From contig RPFO01000082.1 of NCBI GenBank assembly GCA_009746045.1, positions 515,751 through 579,750 of the forward strand: a DNA stretch of 64,000 nucleotides, in the 5' to 3' direction. The DNA is from Mesostigma viride. Lineage: Eukaryota > Streptophyta > Mesostigmatophyceae > Mesostigmatales > Mesostigmataceae. The position numbers and the translations under genes are program-made. Position 1 is the first letter of the stretch; each line of letters opens with the position of its first letter. Under the pieces are notes generated by a model. The model did not search any database and was not told the origin of the DNA. It saw only the letters and a list, made by a program, of their open reading frames with translations. Below are positions 9,461 through 20,071 of the stretch, piece by piece.

Positions 9461-9672
9461 TCACCTACGGCCACCGCCCTGGGCCGCTGGGCACAGGTGA
9501 GTGTCCCTCGCAAAGTGCCCTGGCTGCCCACACCTGTGACACACCGCTGGTGCTTGCGAGTTGGCGTTGCTGCGTGCCTGGAGAGTGTCCTTGTGCCTGT
9601 GATAGCAATTGGCTGCCATGTGTCCCGACTTCCCACACACAAAGCATGCCCCATGCACCGCCGGCTGTGCAC

Positions 9673-9709
<37 letters not shown>

Positions 9710-10684
9710 CGAGCGCTGTTGCTGCTGATACGGCGACGCAGCTGCAGGCTGTTGTGCATGCTGCTGCTGCTGCGGGTATGGCTGCTGTCTACCTTGCTGC
9801 CATCGCTTCCCAGGCATGCGCTGCGCTCGGCTGAAGCTGCCCTTATTGCCCCTACGCATCGGGCCCCCATTGCCCCGAGGCCCGCTGGGCCCCGCGCCGC
9901 TAGAGCCACCACCGCCCGCAATGGCGGCCACCTTGCCCCCATCCGGCGCTTTAGCAGCACCACCTTGGGCACCACCAGAAGAAGGAATGGAATTCACAGC
10001 GACAGGCGGTAATGCAGGGGAAATCAGACCCAGCTCATTGAGCTTACCTTGGGCCCGCAGTTGGGCCACCATGTCCCTCTCCTCACCCTCGACAATGCCC
10101 GTGATAACCTCAATCGCCTTATTGAGATCATCCTCGGCTTTCTCACGCTTGAGAGCTGCCATGGCATTCTGGAAATTAAGGTCCTTGGCATTGCGAACAT
10201 AACGGTCCACCACCGCCAGTTCCACCACCGGAATGCCATCCTTTACACTCTCGTTTCTCGCATTTCTCAAAGCGAGAAGGTCGAGTGTGTAGGGACGCTT
10301 CGGCACCCAATTATAAATGCCAACATGACGAGACTTGGCAGATGCTTTCGATTCAAGAAGTGCTGCACGCAACCTACCTCCAATTGCAGCGCCCTCGATT
10401 TTCTCGTCACGGCAGGAGCGCAGGCAATTTACTAGAATGGCGTTGTCGGCTCTAAACATTCCGGCATCCCGGAATAGCCCATACAGATCCTCGGTTTTAT
10501 CTGCATGATCCGCCACAAACGCCTCAAACCTGTCACAGAAATCCTCTACCAATGTCACTGCCGCATCAAGAGGAATTGTCCCGACTCGTGTTTTGCACAG
10601 CTCTATCAAATTCTTCTCATTTCTTAAATCCTTCCACCCAGTACGCTTTCTCGAATCCGTCTCTTCTTGTTCTTGATCCGACAT
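9461..10684 (-). CDS. gag: Copia gag (capsid and nucleocapsid)
   Basis: 407 residues starting MSDQEQEETD just inside the 5' LTR. The N-terminal two thirds are helical and capsid-like. A Pro/Gly/Gln-rich linker follows, with a CAG-coded poly-Gln tract (about 9660-9780). Then come two zinc knuckles: CFVCGKSGHMAANC fits CX2CX4HX4C exactly, and CHRCGQPGHFARDTHLC is a variant with wider spacing. The stop codon lies 16 bp before the first ATG of the pol frame, which is shifted, so pol expression needs a frameshift or re-initiation. Confidence 0.88.
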
Positions 10685-10724
10685 TGCTACGTTTTTCCTT
10701 ATTAATTAACCCCGTCCTAGTACA

Positions 10725-11307
10725 TGTTAAAATCGAGTTCGAATTTTATTAAATGATAATTTTACGGTAATCAGGTTACAAACTCAGAGCCAAGCCCCCA
10801 GCTTAATTTACCAGCGCAACCATAGCCATTGCCAGCATAGCAGCAACAACCGTTGGACCGCCGCAACACAATGCTGGCTTTTGGATCATCATCGTCTGTC
10901 AGGCGGCTAGGCTAGCCTGCGGCGCTAGGCACCGACGCAAGCCTGGGAACGCATCTCCGTTACACATCTCCGTTACAACACACCAGCCGAGTACCGACCA
11001 ATCGACACACACCAGTATCTCGCCACTTGTCACGCCAGCCGGCAGTACCCAGAATCCTAGTCCGCACCTCAGTACCGGACCAGTGCCGCACAGCCAAAGT
11101 CTAGGGCGTAACTCACGAGGCATAACGCACACAGCGTAACTTAAATCGTTGTGGATCACACAAGCCAAAATTCAGCCGAACCTCAAAACGGCTAAGTCCC
11201 AATGCGCCGAATTAACCCGAACGCCTCGAACCACAAAATGGCTAAGTACCGGCACACAATCATTAATTATTTCCACGTGACTGCGAGCTGAAACCTATAA
11301 TATAACA
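10725..11307 (-). repeat. Copia 5' LTR (right)
   Basis: 583 bp, TGTTAAAATCG...TATAACA, followed by the duplicated target bases TCCTC at 11308-11312. On the minus strand the internal sequence next to it (TGTACTAGGACGGGG) does not match the common initiator-Met primer-binding site. Confidence 0.9.
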
Positions 11308-12306
11308 TCCTCCACCAGTGGCCTTGGGTCTGCCTTGTCCCTGTCCTCCATGCTCATCAGGAGGTCAATGTTCTTCTGCAGATCACGCAGGAACCGCTCA
11401 TGGTCATCCTCCTTCTCCTCCCATTCCGCTCTTGCTTTCTTCCTTGCCTGTGGGGAGCGGCTCCTCGCAGGAGATGAGTTTGTTGACTTTGGTGGCGATC
11501 GGCGCTTGGGGGGCGACTTCCGACCTGGAGATTTAGAAGGCGACTTGGGCGGTGATCGGGACTTGGAGGTCGCTCCCTTCTTTGGAGGGGAGCTTTGGGG
11601 AGACGCGGGCTTCGAGCTTGGCTGTGAGGTCGACGCCTCGTGGTGGGACCTTGGAGGAGACCTGGGCGACGTGCTGACCTTCGAGGTCGACGCCTCGTGG
11701 TGGGCCCTTGGAGGAGACCTGGGCGACGTGCTGACCTTCGAGGTCGACGCCTCGTGGTGGGCCCTTGGAGGAGACTTGGGCGGCGAGCTGGGCTTCGAGG
11801 TCGACGCGCCTCGTGGTGGGCCCTTGGAGGAGACTTGGGCGGCGAGCTGGGCTTCGAGGTAACCACCTCTGCGGGGGCGGACCTTGGCGAGTTTGAGGTC
11901 GACGCCCCGTGGACGGCGGACTCCTTGTGGATGGCGGGCCGCTGGTGAGACTGTGGAGAACGCTCAACGGAGCTGGACCCAGCCCCGGCAGCCTGTGCCT
12001 CAGGTGCGGGCCGCTGGGGAGATTTGGAGGCCGACGCCTCCACGGAGCTTGGCGCAGCCCCAGCGCACAGAGGAGGAAACTCCTCTACGCCCTTGGGCGG
12101 AGAGGCGGGAGGCGTACTATACTTAGGAGACTCGCTCGTCGACTTGAGCTTGTCGACATAGGTGGCCCTCTCCACCTCTTTACCCTTCTGCAGCAAAGAG
12201 GCCCTCTCCTGCTCCTCCTTTTCCTTCTGAAGCAAGGAGGCCCTCTCCTGCTCCTCCTTTTCCTTCTGAAGCTGAACTTCCTTCTCCTTCTGTTGTTCTT
12301 CGGGCT
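11308..12306 (-). pseudogene. Gene A, SP/SR-rich exon (part upstream of the copia insertion)
   Basis: The exon starts at an acceptor (TTCCGTAG at 12307) and runs to the copia target site. It encodes a charged stretch with a repeated QKEKEEQERASLL unit, then a Ser/Pro/Arg-rich region built on a 57-bp tandem repeat (11629-11860), then a helical charged segment (KKARAEWEEKEDDHERFL) leading to 11308. The reading frame must change inside the 57-bp repeat: the last unit has a 2-bp insertion (GACGCGCC instead of GACGCC, about 11801-11809) not present in the other units. The upstream frame (12306-11357) and the downstream charged segment therefore do not join. With the retrotransposon this marks a broken gene. 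Function unknown. Confidence 0.55.
11629..11860. repeat. 57-bp coding minisatellite
   Basis: Units start with GTCGACGCC at 11629, 11686, 11743 and 11800. The fourth is 2 bp longer. Nineteen codons per unit, encoding a Ser/Pro/Arg-rich or Ser/Lys-rich peptide depending on frame. Confidence 0.85.
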
Positions 12307-12375
12307 CTACGGAAAATAAGGAAAAACAAATAGACCAATGTCGGATGAAGAAAGTGTAAATTCGCATTAGCGTGA

Positions 12376-13021
12376 GGGGTGGCGCTGCAGCGCTACCCTA
12401 AGAAGAAACAAGGATGAAATCCGTTTCAGGTTTGGGGAAAAAAAAATCGAAGATGTAACATATGTCAGGGAAGGGATTATTCTGTAGCGAGACCCTTCCG
12501 TAAAATAAGACATAAGAACCATGTTAGGGGAAGGGTGACTCAGACTGCAGCGCGACCCTACCAAAAAAATATAGTATAATAATATTTCATGAAAGGGTGA
12601 CTCGGAAGCGCGACCCTACAAACAAAATGTGATTGAATAACGTATCTTGAAATGGTGACTCGGCAGCGCGACCGTACAACCAAAATGTTATGGAATAACG
12701 TATCTTGGAAAGGTGACTCTGCAGCGCGACCCTACAAACAAAATGTTATTGAATAACATATCTTGGAAAGGTGGTTCTGCAGCGCGACCCTACCAACGAA
12801 ATATGATATAAAAATATTTCATGGAACGGTGACTCTGCAGCGCGACCGTACAAACAAATTGTGATTGAATAACGTATCTTGGAAAGGTGACTCTGCAGCG
12901 CGACCCTACAAACAATGAATGGAAATTTGCATTGTGAGGGGGACACTCTGCAGCGCGGCCCTACAAACAAAGACTGCGACATTGCGCAAGGGTAGGGGTC
13001 ACTCTGCAGAGCGACCCTACC
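12376..13021 (-). repeat. About 60-bp tandem array, each unit carrying the hairpin core
   Basis: About ten degenerate units share GGTGACTCTGCAGCGCGACC followed by CTACAAACAAAATGT and GAATAACGTATCTTGG. The outer copies are the best hairpins: 12375-12400 (GGGTGGCGC, TGCA, GCGCTACCC) and 12991-13021 (13-bp arms with one bulge and one mismatch, loop TGCA). The array lies upstream of the first visible gene A exon, so it is probably intronic. Confidence 0.8.
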
Positions 13022-13056
13022 CAAAAACAATACTGACCACTCCCCAAAAAAATCAC

Positions 13057-13431
13057 GCATGGATGGTGGTGGTGGGGTGCTGGCATGCATGGATGGTGGT
13101 GGTGGGGTGCTGGCATGCATGGATGGTGGTGGTGGGTGGCTGGCACGCATGGATGATGGTGGTGGGGTGCTGGCATGCATGGATGGTGGTGGTGGGGTGC
13201 TGGCATGCATGGATGATGGTGGTGGGGTGCTGGCATGCATGGATGGTGGTGGTGGGGTGCTGGCATGCATGGATGGTGGTGGTGGGTGGCTGGCACGCAT
13301 GGATGATGGTGGTGGGGTGCTGGCACGCATGGATGGTGGTGGTGGGGTGCTGGCATGCATGGATGATGGTGGTGGGTGGCTGGCACGCATGGATGGTGGT
13401 GGTGGGGTGCTGGCATGCATGGATGATGGTG
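13057..13431. repeat. 30-bp minisatellite, left part
   Basis: Units of GCATGGATGRTGGTGGTGGG plus GTGCTGGCAT, exactly two per 60 bases, about 12.5 units. The array stops at 13431 where CACTA-B begins and resumes at 25982. Confidence 0.92.
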
Positions 13432-13439
13432 CACTAGGA

Positions 13440-13800
13440 ACTCGGGGGTGATATAAGTGGTAAAAAGTGGTAAAATCTATATCACCCGGTGGTAAAAAGT
13501 GGTAAAAAGTGATAAAAAGTGATAAAAAGTGATAAAAAGTGGTAAAAAAGGGGTAAAAAAGGGGTAAAACAGGTGGTAAAAGGTGGTAAAACAAGGGGTG
13601 GTAAAAGCCTTTACCACCTCCATTTTACCACCGGACCGCCATCGTGGTAAAAAAATACCACCAGGTGGTAAAAACGAGGGTGAAAACAGGTGGTAAAAAA
13701 TACCACCAAGAGGTGGTAAAAAATACCACCAAGAGGTGGTAAAAAATACCACCATGGAGGTGAAAAAATCGGTGGTAAAAAGGTAAAAAACACAGGGAAA
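13440..13800. repeat. CACTA-B 5' subterminal repeats
   Basis: Dense GTGGTAAAAA and GTGATAAAAA units, with inverted TACCACC copies toward the inner side. Presumed transposase-complex binding sites, by analogy with En/Spm. Confidence 0.85.
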
Positions 13801-13849
13801 AAACGAAGATAGATCACAGCCAATGGTGATGATGCAGCACCATGACAAT

Positions 13850-14541
13850 GCAGCCCATCATTCCAAATAAATGATTTGATTACATGGTATGATTACATCA
13901 ATCAGGCAGCGCCACATTGTAAAGCCACCCTACTCGTCCAAAAAACAGTCATGTCCCGATTGATGCCCTGGCATATGTAGGCCAGCTGTTCATCATAAGA
14001 ACCATCATCCCAATTGTGGCCCCACGCTAGGCTAGCTATTCTTCATAAAAGCCGTCATCCTGATTGACTTGCCGCCACAGGCGAAAAACTGTCAACCCTA
14101 TCGATGCACCGGCACAAAGGTGCTATGTATTCGTCATAGTAAAACAACCAAAATGATTCATGCCCCGCCACAGGCCAGCTATTCTTTGTAAAAACAGTCA
14201 TCCCGATTGACTCGCTGCCACGTGGCTGCCAAGACCCGGTGCTCCTTCAAGCCAACCGTCACTCCGTAGTCCTGCAGGCACAAGGAGTACCACCACGGGA
14301 GAACAACACAAGTACATCACAGATGCATGGGAGGGTACCATTCAGCGGCACATCATTCTGATCACGGCACATCATTATTCATTTGCCAACAAATATGTCC
14401 TGCCGTGGTGAAATGGGCTATCACTCAACCCTCATACTCATGTGGCTGGCGCTTACGTAAAGTTGTTCAATTATAGTTGAAACAAAAAAAAGCATGGCAG
14501 CCAGCAACTAGAAGTGCAAGAAAGACCAATTATAGCGGAAC
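13850..14541. other. Non-coding part of CACTA-B with degenerate 70-90 bp repeats
   Basis: Four or five diverged copies of a unit with GTCATCCCGATTGA, GCCACAGGC and CAGCTATTCTT are spread over about 13930-14230. No open frame of note. It lies just downstream of the minus-strand gene and probably holds its 3' untranslated sequence. Confidence 0.5.
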
Positions 14542-16752
14542 TTACATTGTGCAGCCTGCCTCCTTCGCCTTCTTCTCGTAATCCACCTTGGACTGCAACC
14601 TCAAAACCATTGCTTGGAGCTTGGCAAGTTCGACTTCTGCCTCCGTTAGATCTGGTGGTGGTGGCAGCGTGTCGTCCGCGGTAGCTGCAACGGGAGAAGC
14701 CTTCTCCTCTTGAATAGGAGGGGCAGGTGGGGGTGGCGGCGTGTCGTCCGCAGCAGGGCCAGAAGCCTCCTTGGGTGGAGTAGAGGCAGATGCGGCACGC
14801 GGTGGTGCGGCGTCCGCGGCGGGTGCGGAGGCCGTGGCGCGTCGTGCCCGCTTGGCTGGTGGTGCCTTTTCCTCCGCCTCCTCGTCACTGTCCACCTGTG
14901 CATCCGCCTTCTCCGCGTCCGCCTTCTCTGCGGCCGCCTTCTTCTCCGCCGCCCACTTCTCCTGCAGTGTGGCACGCGCCTGAGCCATCTCTGCGTCCGG
15001 CACATTGCCAAGAAGCACCCACGCGTTCACTTTCTTGGTGGCGTCTCCTCCATAGTGCATGTTGCGAAAATCCAGATTCAGCACATTCATGCGCCCATCA
15101 CGCTCGATAAAACGAACCTGGAAAGGGAACTTGTTTTCGAGCTTCACGCCAATGATCGTGCCTGGCTCCCACACGTAGGAGGCGGGGCGTGCCTTATCAC
15201 GGGGGTACATATATCGCACCACCACGACGGCACCCTGGAGTGATGCCCCTAGACCGTCAAGGGCCGGTTTCTCCTGCACCTTTGCCTTGGGGAGCAAGGT
15301 TGACAAGTAATGTGCCAGGCCCAAGTCAACGATCGCACCACGTTTTGCAACAGGCTTCCTGGCGGCTGATGGCTTCTTTGTAGACAAGCGCGGTGTGGCC
15401 ATTGGCTGGGGTACATCATCAGCAACAGGTGCTGGGTTTTCCAGCTTGACGGCCACCACGGGAGTTGGTTGCCGAACCGCGGCCGGAGGCACCGCCTGCT
15501 TGCGCGCCGGAGGCACCGCCTGGGGGGGGCTGACGGGAGGGGGTGGCTGAACTGATTGCGGCACCGGAGGCACCGCCTGGGGGGGGCTGACGGGAGGGGG
15601 TGGCTGAAGTGATTGCGGCACCGGAGGCACCGCTTGGGGGGGGCTGACGGGAGGAGGTGGCTGAACTGCCACGGCAGACTTCTTTTGGGTGACCGGTTGC
15701 GGCATGACGTTCTTCTTTGTGGCAGGCGCTGGCGGCATGACGTTCTTCTTTGTGACAGGCGGAGGCGGCATGACGGTCTTCTTTGTGACAGGCGGGGGCG
15801 GCTGAACTGCCGCCTTTGTTGGCACAGGTGGTGCGGCCTTCACACCCCCTGTCTCCTGCCCCTTGCCCTCGAGATACGCCAGTCGAGCCCTGAGTTGCGC
15901 GATTTCGTCTTGTTCCGGGCTGGCGGCCTTGGCAGGCTTCTGGGGCTGGGCCTACAAGCACATAGGACGCAAGCGTTGAATAAGGACAATAACATGTGAC
16001 AGCTTAGTCAGTAAGAGCAGCAAAGTTACAAACTAAACCGGTACAAGAGGAGAAAAACCAGATGTCTTAATAGAGTTAGACAACCATTTCCAAACACAGG
16101 AAGTGCCAAACCTCATGGACACGGGCCTTCCAGGCACGTGCAACCATACACGGGCAACCGTATAGGGTTTTCCACACGAATTCCCCACAACCAAGCTGCA
16201 CCATGGAAGCACCCAAAAGATGTTCAAGCAGTAGTTAATTACCTGCGGCATGTTCAGGGTGCGGCAGGTCACGTCGCCCAGAGGCGCTTTCTCAGGCTCA
16301 CTCTTGTCCGCGCCCGCGCCTGCGTCCTCGGCGACTTCCTCACCCCCGCTCAGGCGCTTCTTGCTCCCCGTGTTTGTCAGCCACCTGCTGAGCTGTTTTT
16401 TTACAAATGCGTCCACCCCTATCTGTTTAGCCTTTGGGCCCTTTCCAGATTCGTTCTTTTTCTGTTCTGCCTCAAACTCAATGTTTGCACAAGCTTCTGC
16501 AAAAGGGCAGATAGCCTTGGCTCGTTGTACAATTGAATCTACCATGGTGGGATCCTGCTCTTTGAGCACATACCCAGGCACGAGGTGTGCCCGGGCAAGG
16601 TCCGACAGCACAGCTCGCAATACTGGCAAATATTGGGAGGTGCTAACATTTTGCTTTGGCCTGCTTTCCTGGTCCCTCTCTTCATTAAATCTGATCCACT
16701 CTGCAGCACTGCAGGTGTGCGGGGTGCGCAGCTGCTGTGGCTTTTTAGGCAT
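14542..16752 (-). CDS. CACTA-B accessory protein (possible DNA-binding partner), two exons
   Basis: Exon 1 is 16752-16243 (170 codons, start MPKKPQQLRT) and exon 2 is 15951-14542 (469 codons plus stop). They join in phase 0 across the intron 15952-16242 (donor GTAATT, acceptor TTGTAG). Exon 1 is a helical basic domain. Exon 2 starts with a leucine-rich coiled-coil piece. A long Pro/Val/Lys repeat region follows, with repeats of PPPPVSPPQAVPPVP and VTKKNVMPP. Next is a compact domain (YVWEPGTIIGVKLE...FQVRFIERDGR) that looks like an SH3/Tudor-type barrel. Then comes a Lys/Ala/Glu helix and a Pro-rich end with a final coiled coil. The position, opposite to TNP2 and inside the element, suggests a TnpA-like role, but I recognise no family; host gene capture is possible. 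Confidence 0.6.
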
Positions 16753-16920
16753 TCGCCTCAGACACCACGCCCATATACCTCAAGTCCCGAGCGGCCCGGC
16801 CGACCGAGCGGAATCCCCTACCGCAATGCCTTGGTGCGTGTGTGTGCCTACGTATACCCACCCCCCGTTTGATGCAACTGCTCTGTTGTCCGCCGTCGGT
16901 TCAGAAGATCGACGATCCTG

Positions 16921-17410
16921 GTAGAGTCCCGCGCAAGAAATTTAAATACCTAGAACACGCTGAACTTGCGCGCAACGGTAGCATCTCAGAAACGGCTGGC
17001 CTGGGCGGCCGCGTGAGCAAGTCCGTTACGTCGGATCGTCAATTAATGCACTATGGTTTGTTGCTACATGTGAACATCATAGTTTCTACGAATCTATACT
17101 CGATCTTTCGTAGCAGTGTTTACGGTGCACGTCGTTTCGACTGCCGTTAAGGCGCAAACCCGGCAAGCTAATAGAGTCCCGCGCAAGAAATTTAAATACC
17201 TAAAACATGCTGAACTTGCGCGCAACGGTAGCATCTCAGAAACGGCTGGCCTGCGCGGCCGCGTGAGCAAGTCCGTTACGTCGGATGGTCAATTGATCAT
17301 AATGCACTATGGTTTGTTGCTACATGTGAACACTCAAGTTTCTACAAATCCTTAATCGATGTTTTGTAGCAGTGTTTACGGTGCACGTCGTTTCGACTGC
17401 CGTTAAGGCG
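16921..17410. promoter_or_regulatory. Two tandem about 245-bp units between divergent genes
   Basis: Copies at about 16921-17168 and 17169-17410 share GAGTCCCGCGCAAGAAATTT, AAATACCTA, GGCGGCCGCGTGAGCAAGTC and GTTTACGGTGCACGTCG. They sit between the minus gene starting at 16752 and the plus-strand transposase region. TTTAAATA near each unit start could act as a TATA-like element. A duplicated promoter or regulator-binding unit is the simplest reading. CACTA-C keeps only part of this region. Confidence 0.45.
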
Positions 17411-17507
17411 CCGATGACGTTTGTGACGCAGCCGTGGGCTAGGTTGTCGGCTGTGGAGACGTCGCACAGGCACCTAAGTCCAAATGTCAAGGAGACAACC
17501 AGCCATT

Positions 17508-18642
17508 AATTAATTAATTAATTAAACTCGTGCTCCCGTTGGGGAGTCACGGAGCACCGAAGGGCTTTTAATCCCTGTGTGTGCACTACAGGAGAAAGGG
17601 CAGAGACCCCCAGTCTCCTTCATGCCAAAGGCATGCCACAGCTGCAATCGGGCGCGGCTAGCTAAAAGGACAGGCTAACGATCCGGCAAACTGTGGGTGC
17701 AATAAGACCCATGTGAGCATATCATAGCAAGGAGCGTGGGCAAGTAATCTGAACATAGCCAGGGCGTAGCATGGCTGTACTAGGACTAGGCTATGGCTGG
17801 TTGTGTACCGTGCGTTGGCGGCACGTGACTAGGTGTGTTGGCACAGCTAGGCAACATTCTAGGCATGGCTGCCTTAGCGGCAGTGACGCCAATGGTTACA
17901 AGCTAGGGCTATTGCTATTCTAGCCCGCTGGGGGCGTCCACATCTTGTGGTTGATCATCAGGTCCCCGCCCCTCCAGTACACCTTGGGCTTCTGGGGGTC
18001 CTGCTTATGGCGGAGGTATTCCGGCCACAGGTCGCGTCGCTGCTGTTGCTGAGCGGGGGTGAGGTCGTCATCCAGCGTCCAGGTGAGGTCGTGCAACCGC
18101 TTGCGACGAGAGAGGAACCGCTGCTTATCCTCAGGGGAGGAGAAGGTGAGTAGGACTGGTGGGGGAGCCGCCTTGTCCCGTGAGTGGGGAAGGCGGTGGC
18201 ACCCACGCAGTTCTACCTCACCTACCAGGCCCATGAGGGTAAGAAGCTGGTTCTTGAGCTCGTCAGCAAGAGAGGTTGACGTCTCACCTGGCTTCTGGGG
18301 GAAGCGACGTAGCACCACTCGGCACTCGCGGCGAGCGCGATCGGTGACCTCCCGTTGCTGGGCCTGGCGGTGGTCCTCCAGCTCCTGGAGCTTTGTGGCG
18401 ATGGCGTCGGTGGTGGAGGCGGTCGCTGACCGCAGCAGGTCCGCGTAGGAGAGCGGCGGGAGGTCGCCAGCATCCTGCCGGGGTGGCTGGGATGCAATGG
18501 TGGCCGTCTGCTCCGCTATCTTGGGGACCTGTGTGGCCAGGGCCTCGGTGTGGGCGGTGATGGCCTCAAGCTTCTTCAGGAGCACGCCACACTTGCCCTC
18601 CACCTGGTTAAGGCGAGAGACAAGTGCCGCATGCGTTTCCGC
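17508..18642 (-). mobile_element. ORF1-only LINE, copy 1 (5'-truncated)
   Basis: It is flanked by the duplication CCAGCCATT (17499-17507 and 18643-18651), with a TTAA-repeat tail at the left (3') end. On the minus strand it holds ORF1 (stop at 17920) and about 390 bp of 3' sequence that ends in a short hairpin (CTCCCGTTGGGGAG). No endonuclease or reverse transcriptase frame lies between ORF1 and the tail. Confidence 0.85.
17920..18642 (-). CDS. L1-type ORF1 protein, N-terminally truncated
   Basis: About 240 residues of LINE-encoded sequence; the open frame runs on into flanking DNA up to 18810. A coiled-coil region (THAALVSRLNQVEGKCGVLL...) is followed by a region with CRVVLRRFP (RRM-like strand), then ELRGCHRLPHSR, VLLTFSSPEDKQRFLSRRK and TWTLDDDLTPAQQQQRRDLW. 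This matches the RRM plus C-terminal domain layout of L1 ORF1 RNA-binding chaperones. Such proteins trimerise, coat the element's RNA and help reverse transcription by an ORF2 protein, which here must come from elsewhere. Nearly identical to copy 2 at 31.2-31.9 kb. Confidence 0.75.
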   Translation of the reverse strand, partial: AETHAALVSRLNQVEGKCGVLLKKLEAITAHTEALATQVPKIAEQTATIASQPPRQDAGDLPPLSYADLLRSATASTTDAIATKLQELEDHRQAQQREVTDRARRECRVVLRRFPQKPGETSTSLADELKNQLLTLMGLVGEVELRGCHRLPHSRDKAAPPPVLLTFSSPEDKQRFLSRRKRLHDLTWTLDDDLTPAQQQQRRDLWPEYLRHKQDPQKPKVYWRGGDLMINHKMWTPPAG

Positions 18643-18683
18643 CCAGCCATTGAACCCCTGTCGGCCATTGACGGAACCCCAGC

Positions 18684-18909
18684 TATGGCAACGGCTATGT
18701 ATATGGTTATATTCAATGAGGGCGTTCAGCCAAGGCGATTTATGAACAGTTACAGCTATGAAATCTGGCCGAAATTTTTGGTATCTGATCCCCAGGCCGA
18801 CTTTGTCCATAGGGATTCCTCCACGAATCTTCAGGCCTACCTGAGTATGGTAGCCGATGAGTTCCTGAAAGCATTATCTGATGAGGACGTCCTTGAGACG
18901 GTGGACTAG
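18684..18909 (+). CDS. Small ORF upstream of the transposase in CACTA-B
   Basis: 75 codons from ATG at 18684 to TAG at 18909, immediately downstream of the LINE, which separates it from its original upstream sequence. The peptide (MATAMYMVIFNEGV...ADEFLKALSDEDVLETVD) has balanced composition. It could be the 5' part of the transposase transcript or a separate small protein. No family recognised. Confidence 0.35.
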
Positions 18910-19027
18910 TTGACCAGCCGAGCTGTTTAATTGGCCGCGCAAGCGACCTTCAGTTGCCTGCATGGCTCGATCTGTGGGCCCGACTATGTTTATTGCTTAG
19001 TGCTGGGGGGCCGGCATTGACCTTATC

Positions 19028-20071
19028 GTGGTCGTTGCCGGCCCTCCGTGTAGCGCATTGGCAAAATGCCTCCATTTGCCTCCGTCGATGACTTCATGTG
19101 CGAGGGGGATGCCAGAGACTGCAGCGGAGAGGATGCGGCACGGGACTTTTGCCCGGAATTATGATGAATCGGTGGGGAAAGTAATGCAGGACACTCCGCT
19201 GTACCCAGGCTCCAAGTGTAAGGCCTTGTTGACGACGTTGAAGCTGCTCACACTGATGGGGGAACACTCGTGCTCTCAAGTGTTTGCCGATGAGTTGTTT
19301 AAGCTGTTGACGTCGGTCCTCCCAGAGGGTAACACGCTCCCCGTTTCCATTGGTGAGGCCAAGAAGGTGATGAAAGGCCTGGGCCTCGGGTACAGAGTGT
19401 ACGATGCCTGCCCTTGCGAGAATTATCTGTACAAGGACAAAGCCACCAAGTCATGCCCGCTGTGCAATCGGTTCCGGTACGAGACGTATACTGACAGGAA
19501 CGGCGACACTGTCCTCTCGCGCAAGGCGCATCGCCAGGTCAGGCACTTTCCTCTCATGGATCGGATCAGGGCCTGGTTCCGAATTTCGGCAATGTCGGAA
19601 GCCCTTCGGTACGCTGGCGAGCACGAGAACAGAGAGGCAGACTCGCCTCAGCGCACTGTGGACGGCTTGAAAGGCAGGTAATATTTTTTTCCTTTGACAG
19701 TTACGCCATTTACGTGTGCCAAACTAAACAATTCAGCATTTTTTCGTCCGGCTAGTTTGTTCCTTTTTACTGCCCTGATTGACAGCTTCCTTTCCCGTGT
19801 GGTGTGACATCTTGTGCGTGGATATGTTGTTGCAGATTGCCGCGCAATTCAACACATCAAGCATCGCTGGCCCGAGTTTCGCACTGAGCCGCGGAACACT
19901 ATGTTCATCTTGAGTTTTGACGGAGTATGCCCCCGCAGTTTCATGGACACGCACAGCAGTTGGCCTGCCTTCGTGACCTGCGTGAATTTGCCCGAGTGGG
20001 TGATGGTGAGTGGGCGTTTTGCCCCCCTGGTGCTTCTTGTCGGTGGTATGAGGGGAAAGGCCCCGAAGAAC
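19028..20071 (+). CDS. TNP2-like CACTA transposase, N-terminal exons
   Basis: An exon ends near 19677 (donor GTAATA) and the next begins near 19836 (acceptor TTGTTGCAG) and runs to 20071, where an insertion interrupts it. Typical TNP2 features in order: PLYPGSKCKALLTTLKLL; PEGNTLPVSIGEAKKVMKGL; GLGYRVYDACPCENYLYKDK with CPLCNRFRYE (zinc-binding Cys pairs); RHFPLMDRIRAWF; then FRTEPRNTMFILSFDGVCP and SSWPAFVTCVNLPEW. The last segments contain the first catalytic Asp of the RNase H-like core (SFDG). This transposase cuts the CACTA element at its ends. The true start codon was not found. Confidence 0.8.

Larger units (their letters stand above)
4489..11307 (-). mobile_element. Ty1/copia-like LTR retrotransposon, full length
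   Basis: The element is 6,819 bp, with LTRs at 4489-5093 and 10725-11307 that start TG and end CA, and a 5-bp target duplication TCCTC (4484-4488 and 11308-11312). The coding strand is minus: gag (10684-9461), integrase frame (9445-7361), then reverse transcriptase/RNase H (7445-5568). Integrase before RT and the 5-bp duplication identify the copia group. It lies in an exon of gene A. The LTRs are nearly identical apart from a 22-bp internal duplication in the left one, so the insertion is recent. Confidence 0.93.

Noticed and set aside
12919-13451. Long open frames on both strands (repeats of HACMDGGGGVL and HHHHPCMPAP)
   Set aside because: They are by-products of the 30-bp minisatellite, whose unit is a multiple of three without stops; the same occurs at 25.9-26.5 kb.
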